Positions 1 to 10,348 of a stretch of DNA of 64,000 bases are shown one piece after another; positions within the stretch are counted from its first letter, which is position 1, and every line of letters starts with the position of its first letter. Under the pieces are notes generated by a model. That model saw only the letters and a list, made by a program, of their open reading frames with translations. It ran no database searches and was not told the origin of the DNA. This stretch comes from Fallopia convolvulus. Lineage: Eukaryota > Streptophyta > Magnoliopsida > Caryophyllales > Polygonaceae. The stretch is taken from positions 34,123,786-34,187,785 of the forward strand of contig OZ024724.1 in NCBI GenBank assembly GCA_964016875.1, written 5' to 3'. A program made the position numbers and the translations under genes.

Positions 1-2
1 TC

Positions 3-3000
3 TCCCTCATCAAGCGTGATCAATTCGAGGGCCGTCCACATGAGTGTCCCATAGAGCATGTTAAACGATTTGTGGATATGTGTGAGACGATCTCCACCGA
101 CGAGGAGACATTGGAGTATGTGCTTCTAAAGGTGTTCAAATGGTCACTTGGGGGCAAGGCCACACATTGGCTCGAGAGCCAAGCTCCTAGGTCAATCAAA
201 ACTTGGAAGACACTCTATGACGCTTTCTTGATGAAGTTCTTCCCGCCCTCAAAGACAACCGAGTTAAGAAGGAAGATTGCAAGTTTTCAACAAGGTCCGA
301 ATGAGCCCCTCTTCGAAGCATGGGACCGTTTCAAGGAGATGTTGCGCCAATGTCCTACTCATGGCCAACAACCATATGTACTTCAAGACATCTTTTTCCA
401 AGGCATCAATCCGGCAACGAAGGACAAGCTCAATCTCCACACCGATTGTGGGTTCATAGACTTGACACCGAATCAAGCTTGGGAGCTACTTGACAAGCTA
501 TCCGATTATGAGGCCATGTATGGGGTGAGTCAAGCTAGAAAGGAGGTGAAAGTTCAAGGTGAAGGTGAAAGGAAGTTATATGATCCAAAGGGAGAAGACA
601 TTGATAGGGATGTGAAGCTCCAATTCCTTGAAGGTGAAGTGAGCAAGCTTAAGAGGCAAGTCCACTACTACAAGCAAAATGCTAGAGCTTGTGAGGAGTG
701 TGGATCCTTTGCACATGCTACACAAGTTTGTCTGAATGAGAGCCAAGTGCGCTTGGCCGAGCGAATTGAGGAGGCAAACTATGTTCGAGGAAATTTCGGT
801 GGAAGAGGCAATTTCAACAATGGTGGCAATGGCCGGTGGAACAACGGTCAAGCTCAAGGCTACAACAACAACTTCAACCAAAACGAGCCAAGGGCGCCAC
901 CACCACCATATAGACCACCGGGATTCAATGAGTTACAAACATTTGCTCAAGAGATAAGAGATGGGTTCAAGGAGATGAGGACCCAATTCAATGAGTTTGG
1001 TGCACGGAGGAGGCAAGTCGACAATCAATTTGCTCAAATTGCGACTCAAGCCCCGAGAGAGATTGGGAGACTTCCGGGTCGACCCGAGGAGAATCCTCGA
1101 GCTCAAAACAATCAAAATGAAGTCCGGTCAATTGGATTGAGAAGTGGCCGAAACCTACCCGAGCCACATGTGCCTAAGAAGAATGAAGAGGGTCGGACCA
1201 ACTTACCCAGCAAGTCGGGTCTGACGTTCCCCGAAGTCGACCCAGCAAGAAGACCGACTCCTTCACCACGGACCGAGGTCGAGAGCAACTTGGGACCGAC
1301 GTACACAGACCTCGATCCAACTCCTCTGTCCAGGACCGAGATCCACAACCTCGGGCCCGACATGGTGCCCAAGTCGGTCCAACAAGGAAGTGTTGCAAAT
1401 GAAGTAGGGAAGTCCAAAGAAGTTGATCCAAGCAAGATTCAAGGTGCAACAATTCTTCCATATCCCTCGAAGAAGCCAAAAGATGTTGTTGAGAACAAGT
1501 TCAAGAGGTTTCTCAAACTCTTGCAAGGCTTGAACATCTCTATCCCGTTCACCGACGCATTGAGTGAGATGCCATCTTATGCCAAGTTTTTAAAGAAGAT
1601 TTTGAGCAAGAAGAGGTCCATAGTGGAAATGCAAGATGAAGTCAAGACCTTGGAGTTACCACAAAAGCTAGGAGATCCCGGTCGCTTTGCTATAACCATT
1701 GGTGTGGGGTCTCAAAATTTCCAAGCCTTGTGTGATCTTGGAGCAAGCACGAGCATCATTCCTTACACCATATGGAAATCCACATCTATGGGTCTCATAG
1801 CTCCGGTCAACATGAGGTTAACGATAGCGGATTGGTCGTCCATCGAACCAATTGGTATCGTCGAGGATTATCCCGTTTGCATTGAAGGCCACTATGTCCC
1901 AATCGACTTTGTTGTAGTGGACATGATGGAAGTGCTGGGTGAACCGATCGTACTAGGGAGACCTTTCCTTGCTACGGTTGGGACAATCATTGATGTAAAG
2001 AAGGGCCACTTGTCTCTTGACATTGGAGGAAGAGAAATTGATTTTTTCTTTAGACCAACTTCAAAAGGGACCGTACATAAGGAAGCTAAGATGATCCAAG
2101 TTCCTCTTGGATTACAATGGGAAGCCGTTTCTAAGAAGTCAAGGCCAAGGGAGCTTAGGATGAAAGCCACCCCACCACCTAGAGAAATTGAGATAGAGCG
2201 CCAAGGTCTAGCCCTCAATATGATTGAGCATGAGAAATTGGAGGAAAGGATGTCTTATTTGGAGGTGTTCAAGGCCGAGAAAGAAGAAGTTCAAGCACCA
2301 CCGGAACCATCTCAAGAACTCAAGGAGCTTCCAAAAGATTTGAGGTACGCATTTCTTGGTCCCAACTCTTCTTTACCCGTAATCATAAATGCCAACTTGA
2401 ATGATGAGGAGGAGTCTAAGTTGTTGGAAGTTCTAAGAAAACATAGAGGAGCTTTAGGGTATTCACTAGAGGAACTAAAGGGAATCTCTCCCTCAATTTG
2501 CATGCATAGGATTTATATGGAGGATAACCATAAACCCACTATTGAACCCCAAAGAAGATTAAATCCTAACATGAAAGAAGTGGTAAAGAGTGAAATACTT
2601 AGGATGTTGGATGCGGGAATTATCTTCCCAATTTCCGATAGCAAGTATGTGAGTCCCGTGCATGTAGTTCCTAAGAAAGGAGGTCTCACCGTTGTGCAAA
2701 ATGAAAAGGGAGAAATGATACCTATGAGAACCACAACAAAATGGCGTATGTGTATTGATTACCGTAAGCTTAATAGTGGCACTCGCAAGGACCATTTTCC
2801 TCTTCCTTTCATAGACCAAGTCCTAGAAAGATTAGCACAACATGAATATTTTTGCTACCTGGACGGGTATAGCGGGTTTTGGCAAATCCCTATTCATCCC
2901 GATGATCAAGAGAAGACGACATTCACATGTCCTTATGGGACTTTTGCCTATAGACGCATGCCCTTTGGTTTATGTAATGCGCCGACAACATTTCAAAGAT

Positions 3001-3911
3001 GCATGATGTCCATCTTCTCCGATATGGTTGAGGATATAGTAGAAGTGTTTATGGATGATTTCTCCGTCTACAGTTCCTCATTTGATGTTTTCTTAGCTAA
3101 CTTAGAGAAGGTTTTGACTAGATGTGAGGAGACTAGCTTGGTGCTTAATTGGGAAAAATGCCACTTTATGGTGAAGGAGGGCATAGTACTAGGACACCTA
3201 GTTTCAAGTAGGGGGATAGAGGTAGATAAAGCTAAGGTTGAAATAATTGAAAAACTACCTCCTCCCTCTTGTGTTCGTGATGTTAGGAGTTTCTTAGGTC
3301 ATGCAGGATTTTATAGACGGTTCATCAAGGATTTTTCTAAAATTGCAAAACCATTGTCTAACCTCTTGATGAAGGATGTGCCCTTTGTATTATCCGAGGA
3401 TTGCATGAGTTCTTTTTGTAGGTTGAGAGATGCCTTGATCTCGGCTCCAATAATGGCGGCACCCGATTGGAATCTTCCATTCGAGGTGATGTGTGATGCT
3501 AGTGATTTCGCCGTAGGGGCCGTCCTTGGGCAAAGGAAGGATGGAAAGTTGCATGCCATCTACTACGCAAGAAAAACTTTGGATGAAACTCAGTGCAATT
3601 ACACAACAACGGAGAAAGAGTTTCTTGCGATAGTGTTTGCATTTGAGAAATTCCGTTCATATCTTGTGGGATCAAAGGTGGTAGTCTTCACGGACCATGC
3701 GGCAATCAAATACCTCATGAAAAAGAAAGATGCAAAGCCGAGGCTTCTAAGGTGGATGCTCCTTCTCCAAGAGTTTGACCATGAGATCAAGGACAAAACT
3801 GGTGCGGAAAATGTGGTAGCGGATCATCTATCCCGTTTGCCCATCGAGTACATGTTGGAGATGGAGGATGGTTTGACTATAGTCATTCAAGAGCAGATGA
3901 AGGTCTCATGA
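3..3911 (+). CDS. Gag-protease-RT-RNase H polyprotein of A1 (5' partial)
   Basis: One frame stays open from base 3 to the TGA at 3909-3911 (about 1,302 residues). Codons before the first in-window ATG at 72 align with A2 gag, so the true start lies upstream. Residue positions count from base 3. Gag comes first, with a CCHC zinc knuckle CEECGSFAHATQVC at 230-243, then a Gly/Asn-rich stretch and a Pro-rich linker. The protease centre LCDLGAS has its Asp near 578. In RT, the YLDGYSGF block is followed by FMDDFSVY with the Asp pair near 1018-1019. RNase H shows CDASD near 1165 and FTDHA near 1231. The product would package RNA, process the polyprotein and copy RNA into DNA in cytoplasmic particles. 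Four GC-rich palindrome-type repeats fall in or near the gag-protease linker (1190-1380). The absence of stops suggests a young insertion. Confidence 0.9.
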   Translation, partial: SLIKRDQFEGRPHECPIEHVKRFVDMCETISTDEETLEYVLLKVFKWSLGGKATHWLESQAPRSIKTWKTLYDAFLMKFFPPSKTTELRRKIASFQQGPNEPLFEAWDRFKEMLRQCPTHGQQPYVLQDIFFQGINPATKDKLNLHTDCGFIDLTPNQAWELLDKLSDYEAMYGVSQARKEVKVQGEGERKLYDPKGEDIDRDVKLQFLEGEVSKLKRQVHYYKQNARACEECGSFAHATQVCLNESQVRLAERIEEANYVRGNFGGRGNFNNGGNGRWNNGQAQGYNNNFNQNEPRAPPPPYRPPGFNELQTFAQEIRDGFKEMRTQFNEFGARRRQVDNQFAQIATQAPREIGRLPGRPEENPRAQNNQNEVRSIGLRSGRNLPEPHVPKKNEEGRTNLPSKSGLTFPEVDPARRPTPSPRTEVESNLGPTYTDLDPTPLSRTEIHNLGPDMVPKSVQQGSVANEVGKSKEVDPSKIQGATILPYPSKKPKDVVENKFKRFLKLLQGLNISIPFTDALSEMPSYAKFLKKILSKKRSIVEMQDEVKTLELPQKLGDPGRFAITIGVGSQNFQALCDLGASTSIIPYTIWKSTSMGLIAPVNMRLTIADWSSIEPIGIVEDYPVCIEGHYVPIDFVVVDMMEVLGEPIVLGRPFLATVGTIIDVKKGHLSLDIGGREIDFFFRPTSKGTVHKEAKMIQVPLGLQWEAVSKKSRPRELRMKATPPPREIEIERQGLALNMIEHEKLEERMSYLEVFKAEKEEVQAPPEPSQELKELPKDLRYAFLGPNSSLPVIINANLNDEEESKLLEVLRKHRGALGYSLEELKGISPSICMHRIYMEDNHKPTIEPQRRLNPNMKEVVKSEILRMLDAGIIFPISDSKYVSPVHVVPKKGGLTVVQNEKGEMIPMRTTTKWRMCIDYRKLNSGTRKDHFPLPFIDQVLERLAQHEYFCYLDGYSGFWQIPIHPDDQEKTTFTCPYGTFAYRRMPFGLCNAPTTFQRCMMSIFSDMVEDIVEVFMDDFSVYSSSFDVFLANLEKVLTRCEETSLVLNWEKCHFMVKEGIVLGHLVSSRGIEVDKAKVEIIEKLPPPSCVRDVRSFLGHAGFYRRFIKDFSKIAKPLSNLLMKDVPFVLSEDCMSSFCRLRDALISAPIMAAPDWNLPFEVMCDASDFAVGAVLGQRKDGKLHAIYYARKTLDETQCNYTTTEKEFLAIVFAFEKFRSYLVGSKVVVFTDHAAIKYLMKKKDAKPRLLRWMLLLQEFDHEIKDKTGAENVVADHLSRLPIEYMLEMEDGLTIVIQEQMKVS

Positions 3912-5450
3912 GCGGAAAGGAGGAAAGGAAGGGTGGATCGACGAACCGAGTAAGTCGGGCCCGAGGTTCAGAACATCGGACCGAAGGCAAGGCAAGTACG
4001 AGTGAGTCGGGACCGAGGACTTCAACATCGGGCCCGAGTGACCTGTGTGTCTGCGAAGCTGGACCGGCGTCCAACCATGTCGGGCCCGGTATACTTCAAT
4101 GTCGGTCCGTGGAAGAAAGTAAGTTTCCTAGCTCGATTTCCATTCCTTCTCGTTCTCAATTGATTGATTCTTTCTCTCCCACTGGCCTTCTTTCTATTAG
4201 TGCCGTAAGACGAGGGGTCTCCCCTTGGTTTGCGGATTTTGCTAACTTTGCCGTAGGGGGAGTGATCCCACCAAATTTGTCTTATCAAGCTAGGAAGAAA
4301 TTCTTACATGATGCTAGACAATACTTTTGGGATGATCCATATCTCTACAAGGAAGGGCGTGATCAAATCTATAGACGGTGTGTGTCAAGTGAAGAGGTTG
4401 AGAGCATAATTCACCATTGCCACTCCTTGCCTACGGGAGGTCACGCTAAGAGTTCCAAAACCACCTCAAAAATTCTTCAATGTGGTTATTATTGGCCAAC
4501 CATGTTCAAGGATGTGCATGATTATGTGAGGAAGTGTGAGGAGTGCCAAAGAGAGGGGAACCTATCACGGAGGAATGAGACTCCTCAAACTGGCATTCTA
4601 CAAGTACATCTTGGTAGCCGTGGACTATGTCTCAAAATGGGTGGAGGCCATACCAACAAGAACCAATGATGCTAAGGTGGTGATGATGTTTTTGAAAAGC
4701 AACATTTTTGCAAGGTTTGGTGTGCCTAGGGTTCTCATAAGTGATGGCGGACCTCATTTCATTGAGAGGTGCTTCGAAAATGTGTTGATTAAGTATGGGG
4801 TGTCTCATCGAGTGGCTACTCCTTATCATCCTCAAACAAGCGGGCAAGTCGAGGTGTCAAACCGTCAAATCAAGGCTATCTTGGAGAAGACCGTATCCCG
4901 ATCAAGGAAAGATTGGGCCTCTAAGCTCGATGATGCACTTTGGGCTTATAGAACCGCCTTCAAGACACCTCTAGGAACTACACCCTTCAATCTAGTTTAT
5001 GGCAAGGCATGTCATCTTCCGGTAGAGCTTGAGCACAAGGCGAAATGGGCACTCAAAGAGATGAATTGGGATATCAACTTGGCCGGTGAGAAAAGGTTTC
5101 TAGAACTTCATGAGTTGGGGGAATTAAGGTTGAAGGACTATGAGAACTCCAAGCTATACAAGGAGAAGACCAAGAAGTGGCATGATAGGAAGTTAATTCC
5201 AAAGACCTATCAAACCGGTGACAAGGTTCTCCTTTTCAACTCAAGGCTTAAACTTTTCCCCGGAAAGTTGAGGACTTGGTGGAGCGGACCATTTGTGGTC
5301 CACCGTATTTATGCTCATGGTGCGGTGGACTTGGTTGATGAACAAGGACATATTTTCAAAGTGAATGGTCATCGAGTGAAGAAGTTCTATGACAAGGACG
5401 GTCCAAACGAAGAAGTTAGAGCCTCATGGGCTCTCGTCCTCGCCGATTGA
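3908..5450 (+). pseudogene. Integrase region of A1, frameshifted with catalytic-site deletion
   Basis: This frame overlaps the RNase H stop by four bases (ATGA at 3908-3911) and lies in a different reading frame. The first part (to about 4600) carries the zinc-binding HHCC domain: IHHCHSLPTGGH and CEECQ. Near 4597 the frame breaks and integrase resumes in another frame, from KYILVAVDY to the stop at 5448-5450. Compared with A2, about 65 bases are missing at the break, including the WGIDFMGP block with the first catalytic Asp of the D,D-35-E triad. The second Asp (SDGGPHF) and the Glu (GQVEVSNRQ) remain. The C-terminus resembles the usual GPF-type domain (WWSGPFVVHRI). The enzyme would have inserted cDNA into the genome; this copy should be inactive even with frameshifting. 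Confidence 0.85.
3955..4108 (+). repeat. Cluster of GC-rich palindromic units in the RNase H-integrase linker of A1
   Basis: TCGGGCCCGA occurs at 3955-3964 and 4028-4037, with a near-copy at 4080-4089. They are flanked by GGACCGA (4010-4016) and GTCGGTCC (4101-4108). The same 10-mer also occurs at 1351, 6537, 7494, 7543, 8349 and 8399, that is in the gag-protease linker, the 3' noncoding region and the LTR. Confidence 0.85.
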
Positions 5451-7170
5451 TCCTATACATGCCATTGAAGAATAAGAAATTGTGAGCTTTTCATACTCTT
5501 CTCTCTTACTTTTAAGTTTTGATTTCCTTGTTTGATGGGGACATCAAAATTTTAAGTATGGGGTGGGGGTAAGTGTGTTCATGATTTTACTTGTTTATGT
5601 TTGTTTATTACTTTGAGGATATTTAGTTTGTGTTTCTAGTTTGTATTTGGGATGTTTGTTTATTGGTTTGTGGAATGACATGGATGATTAATTTGGTCTT
5701 GAATGGATGAGTTTTTGGTTTTAGAGAAATTTTTGCAAAAAAATCCAAAAAATTTTGAAAAAAAATTGTGTTAAAAACTACAAAAAGATTTTGTGTTTTG
5801 TAGGTTTTGGACTAGAAATTCCCATCTTAGATTGCCAAAATAAAAGCTAATGATGATGTGAGCATGTAAATTCCTTTGCATATTTTTGGATAGTTTAGAC
5901 TCTTAAATGATGTTGCTTTTGATGCAATCATGATATCTTGCTTGTTTTATTGAACATGTGAGTTCTAGGATGAGTTCTTATGCAACTAAGTATGAGTGAC
6001 CCTTGTGAGATTGATTTTTGGCCATTTTAGGGATTCTTGTTCATATTTGCATATCCCTCATGTTTCTTGTGTGATTAGCTCATTCATGCTTAGTAAAACT
6101 TGCTATTGCGGTGTTTATCTATTTTCCAAGACCGTCATGAGAATTGTCCTTTCATGGTCACATTGATTTTGAACTTTATTCTTCTAGTCACATAAATGTT
6201 CCATATCCTACCATGAAGATAATCCTTTGTTTGTAGCCCCTTCTAGCCTAAGCCTTTATTTGAAACTCCTCAAAAATATTATTCCTAGCCTTATATGACT
6301 TGACCCTTATGGGATTGGACTTTAGAAGAAAGGTTTGGATTGTATTTGAAGAGTTGAGATTCTCTTGGGTTTAAGGGCAAAGAATGGTGTTATGAATCAT
6401 GTGGGTAGTGCATCTTTGTTGTACAAAAATGAAAAAAAAAAGAAAGAAAAGAAAGAAAGAAAATGTTGGAAATGTAAAGTGGAATAAAGCAAGGAGCTTA
6501 AGTGAAGAAAATGGTCCGACCGAGTTACAAGCAACATCGGGCCCGATGTCATAAGAAAGTCGGTCCAAATGTAGAAAGTGTTGAAAATCCAACAAAAAGC
6601 ATAAGAGCAAAGATGAAGTGGAATGTTAAGTGAAATTTTGGGTTGAAAGGAAAATGTTAAGTCTTTTGGGTGGGTGTGAAAGTAATGGTGGAATTTGGTG
6701 AAGTTGGTGAGAGTTTAGGTTGTTCAATCCCCATTGTAAGCACCACAAGACCAAATAATTCCCACCTCGAAAAATACCAAAAGCCCCATTACAACCCGGC
6801 CGAATGGAACCTCTTTGAGGACCTCCATTGAGCCAAGTTCGAAATTCTTTGTGTACTTTGCATTAGGCACCTCTAGGTGGAGGAATTGGTGATATTAGCT
6901 TCAATAGTAAAGTCCTTACTTGCATGATTTTTGAGCTTGAGTGTTCATTGCTAACCCCAAGCACATGATGAGTGATACACATTCACATATCCCTAAAGTG
7001 AGGCTTAGTTGCATTAACTTTATTCCTTGGAACACTTAATCACGTGTGATGATGTAATCTTGCTTGAATATCGATCACTTGTGCTTAAAATGTGTTTTCA
7101 TACGAGGCTTTACTTGAAGATTATGTTTCGGTCTTGCTCACATTGTTATTGCTTGAGGACAAGCAAGTTT
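5451..7170 (+). other. 3' noncoding region of A1
   Basis: About 1.7 kb without a credible gene lies between the integrase stop and the polypurine tract. It holds a PPT-like motif AAGTATGGGGTGGGGG near 5557-5573, a purine tract (A/G only) near 6428-6462, one palindromic unit (6510-6566) and a 27-nt block (6782-6808) identical to one in the 3' region of A2. Just before the PPT, GCTTGAGGACAAGC can fold into a five-pair stem with an AGGA loop and is also present in A2. Athila elements often carry an extra ORF here; none is visible in A1. Confidence 0.8.
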
Positions 7171-7185
7171 AAGTATGGGGTATTT
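7171..7185 (+). promoter_or_regulatory. Polypurine tract of A1
   Basis: AAGTATGGGG followed by TATTT lies directly before the LTR start TGATGTC. The same arrangement precedes the A2 LTR at 20216-20230 on the other strand. It would prime plus-strand DNA synthesis. Confidence 0.8.
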
Positions 7186-8579
7186 TGATGTCTCTCTATT
7201 TGGTGGTGTTTTCATATGTGATTTCCTTTGTAAATATGTTTCTTTTTCCCCTTTTCTTGTGCGTTTAGTTCCTTTTTAGCCTAGTTCCCGTATTTCTATG
7301 AGATTCGGAGACTACACACCTTTTATGTGTTTTGTAGGTAATTTGGCATGAATCAAGGATCGATTTGAAGGAGGGTCGAGACATGGAGCAAAGGCCGAGC
7401 TAAAGCGGGAAGGAGAGAAGCAAGCCATGAAGAAGAACAAGAGAAGCCAACTAAGAAGAAGGTAGAACGAGGTCAGGACCAGTTGCAACCACATCGGGCC
7501 CGACTTTGAAGTCTCCAACCTCAGACCGAGATGCACAGTAACTCGGGCCCGAGGTCCTCCGTGTCGGTCCGAGTCGGTCACCGAACTACTTGGGCTCCAA
7601 GGCACGAACTTGTGGACTTCCACTTTTGCCCCTCATCTAATCTATAAAAGGCCCTCTTGTCTTCTAAGAAAGGGTTCCCTCACACACACACAAAAAGGGG
7701 GTTCCAAGGGAGCCAAGAGGATACTTGGAGAGCAAGGAGGAAGGAGAAGAGGAGGAAGAGAGAGAGAATCGGCCAAGAGAGAGGAAGGCTTGATAGGTTT
7801 GGTTGATTGTTTAGCTTTGCTTTGTTTTGATCTTGTGGATTTGAAAACCCTTGATTGGAATTTGTGGATTGCTTTGGATTTGAATGAAACTTTGCTTTGT
7901 TTTGAGATTGATTATGATGATTGCTTTCCCTTTTGATTTGATTGCTTTCTTTGCTTGTCACATGGAGTAGATCTCCTTGATCTTGGGTTATGGGGGAAAA
8001 CCCTAGCTAGGTTTAGGCTAGAAACCCCAATTCCATAGCCTTGAGTGTTTGATCTAAGGAACCCACTCTACATAGAGCTACAATTCCTTGCGAAAGTTGG
8101 GAATCAAGGCTTGAGATTGGCAAAGTAGCGAAAGTGAACATGTGTCAATCTCAAGACCTTGCTTCGAAGGGGATTTCCCCATGGATCGAGGTGTAGATGT
8201 GGTTGGAACGAGAGCGAAAGCACTCGATCCTAGTCCGATCATCACTCATTGCCTGAATTGGGGTGGAAAAGCCTTAATCTACTAGGGAAGGAACCCAAAA
8301 GCCCAAGATCTACTTTTAAAATCTTTGAGTTCGACATCCCCAGCTACCTCGGGCCCGACTTACCCAGTGTCAGTCCCGACTTCCTCTTGTCGCCAACCTC
8401 GGGCCCGACGTGACCTCAGTGTCGGTCCCGACTGTTTTCTTTGTTTTCCTTTGTTTTATGCTCTCCTTTCTAGCTTCCTAGTATCTAGGCACATCGATCG
8501 AGTAGACTTCCCGAGTGTTCGACACCCACCATGTACTACAACGGGGTCGGGTTATAAATTGTATCTCTTGACCCTCGCA
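7186..8579 (+). repeat. 3' LTR of A1
   Basis: It starts with TGATGTC, as does the A2 LTR (TGATGTCCGC), and ends near ...CCCTCGCA at 8579 by alignment with the A2 LTR end. Length is about 1.39 kb. A TATA box (7643) lies in the middle, followed by sequence that would be R/U5. Four palindromic units TCGGGCCCGA lie in it. The right end is inferred from the TG...CA rule because the 5' LTR is outside the window. Confidence 0.75.
7643..7650 (+). promoter_or_regulatory. Putative TATA box in the A1 LTR
   Basis: TATAAAAG follows a pyrimidine-rich stretch and precedes a CACACACA run and a purine-rich leader. The A2 LTR has the equivalent TTATAAAAGG on the minus strand near 19705-19715. Transcription would start about 30 bases downstream. 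Confidence 0.6.
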
Positions 8580-8596
8580 TCCGAGAGCGATCAACC

Positions 8597-9600
8597 GACA
8601 TCACACATCTCATGATAATACGAATCCAACCTTCAGCAAAACCAAGAGACCTCATACAATGCTCCAAATAACCCCATTCCACTCGATCATACGCTTTGGC
8701 CATATCAAGTTTTAGCACCATGAATCCCTTCCGACCCTTTATCTTGTGTTACATTGTCTGTAATGAGTCTCCCAGGAACGAGTGCACTTTGGCTCTTTGA
8801 AATAATCTTTTCTAAGCAGCCCTTCAATCTGTTTGTAAGAACCTTTGAATCAATTTTATAGAGAACATTACAAAGGCTAATAGGACGAAGATCCTTCATC
8901 CTACTAGGGTTAGTAATTTTTGAAATTAAGCAAATGAACGTACGATTTAAGGAACTTGGACATGAAGCACCATTGATAAAAGAGATAACGAATGAAGTCA
9001 CATCGGGTCCAACAATATGCCAGAATTTTTGGTAAAAAAGAGCTGCCATACCGTCGGGACTCGGTGATTTAGTTGGATGCATGGAAAAATGTGCAGATCG
9101 TACCTCTTCCTCGTTAAAGGGACGTAGCAGCTCGAGGTTGTCCTCTAACGATAAAAGGGGCTCGATTTCTTGAGGAGCCGAGGCTGGAGAAGTTCTAACA
9201 TCAATTTTAAACAAGTCTAACTGCCACTTTTGTTCGCCTTTCAAAGGATCTCCATTTTAAATTATTCTAATCAACCAATTTGTGAACTCCAATTTTCTTC
9301 TTTCTACCCGATGCTTTTAAATGAAAATATCGGGTATTTCCGTCTCCAAAAGAGAATTTATTGGCTTTGGAACGTTATAGACACATGATCTCCTCCCTTC
9401 TCATCAATTCACGCTCTCTTGCCTCCAGATCACGTCTTAAGCGAACCAAATCAATAGTCATACCTCTATTCCCCATTTCTCTAACTCGTTCTCTCACTTT
9501 CCTCAGCTCACTTGTAAGGTTCCCAAAATGCTTGGAATCCCACTCTTTTAAATCAACAACACATCTCTCCATTTTCCCAACAATCCCTTGCACCGAAAAT
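8597..9600 (-). pseudogene. LINE ORF2 linker and partial reverse transcriptase
   Basis: The segment 9375-9593 contains a charged helix with WDSKHFGNL, typical of the plant L1 region between endonuclease and RT. The next frame (8705-9244) carries RT blocks in order: KSPSPDGM, FYQKFWHIVG, LRPISLCNVLYKI and SALVPGRLITDN. A frameshift at about 8720 moves to a third frame with KLDMAKAYDRVEW. The sequence then ends near RCVMSV, before the catalytic FADD block, so the RT lacks its active site. Confidence 0.75.
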
Positions 9601-9765
9601 GAGCTCCCTAGATTAAGCTAAGCATTCTCGACAACCTCCCTGCAATTATCATCTTCTAACCACATAGCCTCAAATCTGAAGGGTTTAACACCACGAGTCG
9701 TACAAGGTTGTTCATCGTCCGAGTTAAGGAGCACTCGGATAGGGATATGATCTGATCCCCACCGC

Positions 9766-10348
9766 TCAATGAGTTAAACGGAACATAGGAAAAGCTTCCA
9801 TCCAAGCCTCATTTGCTAGCCCATAATCAATTCGTTCTTGAATGAATTCACCTCCTTGTCGTCCGTTATCCCAAGTAAAACGCGGTCCTGTAAACTCCAT
9901 CTCACTTAGCCCACAAAATTCCAACATTTCCTGAAAATCCAAAATGCGAGCATAATCAGCTTGAGAACCACCTTGTCTATCCTCCAAATTTAAAAGCCTA
10001 TTGAAATCACCCATGTAAATCCACCTATTGTGAGTTTCTTCATAGAGCCGCCGCATCAGTGAAAGGGTATGGTGTTTGTCCTCAGTTGATGACCAACCGT
10101 AAATCCCTGTGAACCTCCATAACAACTCCTCCCCTGCCCCCTTTATTTCGGCGTCAATATGGTGCACCGTATACGACTGAATAGAGACATCAATTTCCTT
10201 ATCCCAAAGCAAACACAGACCACCCGACTTTCCTCTACAATCAACCACAAAGCAACCACTATAACCTAACCTTCTCCTTATTCTTTGCATCTTAGAACGA
10301 TCACATTTGGTCTCCATCAGAAAGAAGACAGGTGCGGACTCTCTCCTT
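9766..10348 (-). pseudogene. LINE ORF2 endonuclease domain
   Basis: An apurinic/apyrimidinic-type endonuclease nicks the target DNA for target-primed reverse transcription. Visible landmarks in order: FFLMETK at the N-terminus (codons continue a few residues upstream of the ATG at 10317), SGGLCLLWD, FTGIYGW, MGDFNRLLN, and ERIDYGLAN, where plant L1 elements usually have ERLDR. The start is truncated by some tens of residues. The frame stops at 9766 and resumes further left in another frame (KERWGSDHIP-like), so it is broken. Confidence 0.75.

Larger units (their letters stand above)
1..8579 (+). mobile_element. Athila-like Ty3/gypsy retrotransposon A1 (5' end outside window)
   Basis: The order gag, protease, RT, RNase H, integrase, long 3' noncoding region, polypurine tract and LTR is that of Ty3/gypsy. 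The RT signature FMDDFSVY, the protease DLGA and the polyprotein style match the Athila lineage as I know it. The window opens inside gag, so the 5' LTR, primer site and gag N-terminus are missing. The right LTR ends near 8579 and is followed directly by LINE sequence, so A1 probably inserted into that LINE. Compared with the second Athila-like element A2 (18886-31718), A1 has much better preserved coding capacity but lacks the Athila ORF located after integrase. The lineage is inferred from motifs; a phylogeny of the RT would settle it. Confidence 0.85.
8580..10348 (-). mobile_element. LINE (L1-type) fragment, truncated at both ends
   Basis: Minus-strand reading gives the order of a plant L1 ORF2: endonuclease, spacer helix region, then the N-terminal half of RT. 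The 5' side ends at about 10348, just before FFLMETK, where Y1 leader sequence begins. The RT breaks off at about 8597, next to the A1 LTR. Since A1 abuts the broken RT, the missing 3' half of the LINE may lie on the far side of A1, beyond the left edge of the window. Confidence 0.8.

Noticed and set aside
7610..7961. Open frames on both strands in the A1 LTR
   Set aside because: Low-complexity Leu/Asp or Asn/Gln composition, inside an LTR leader region, no family resemblance.
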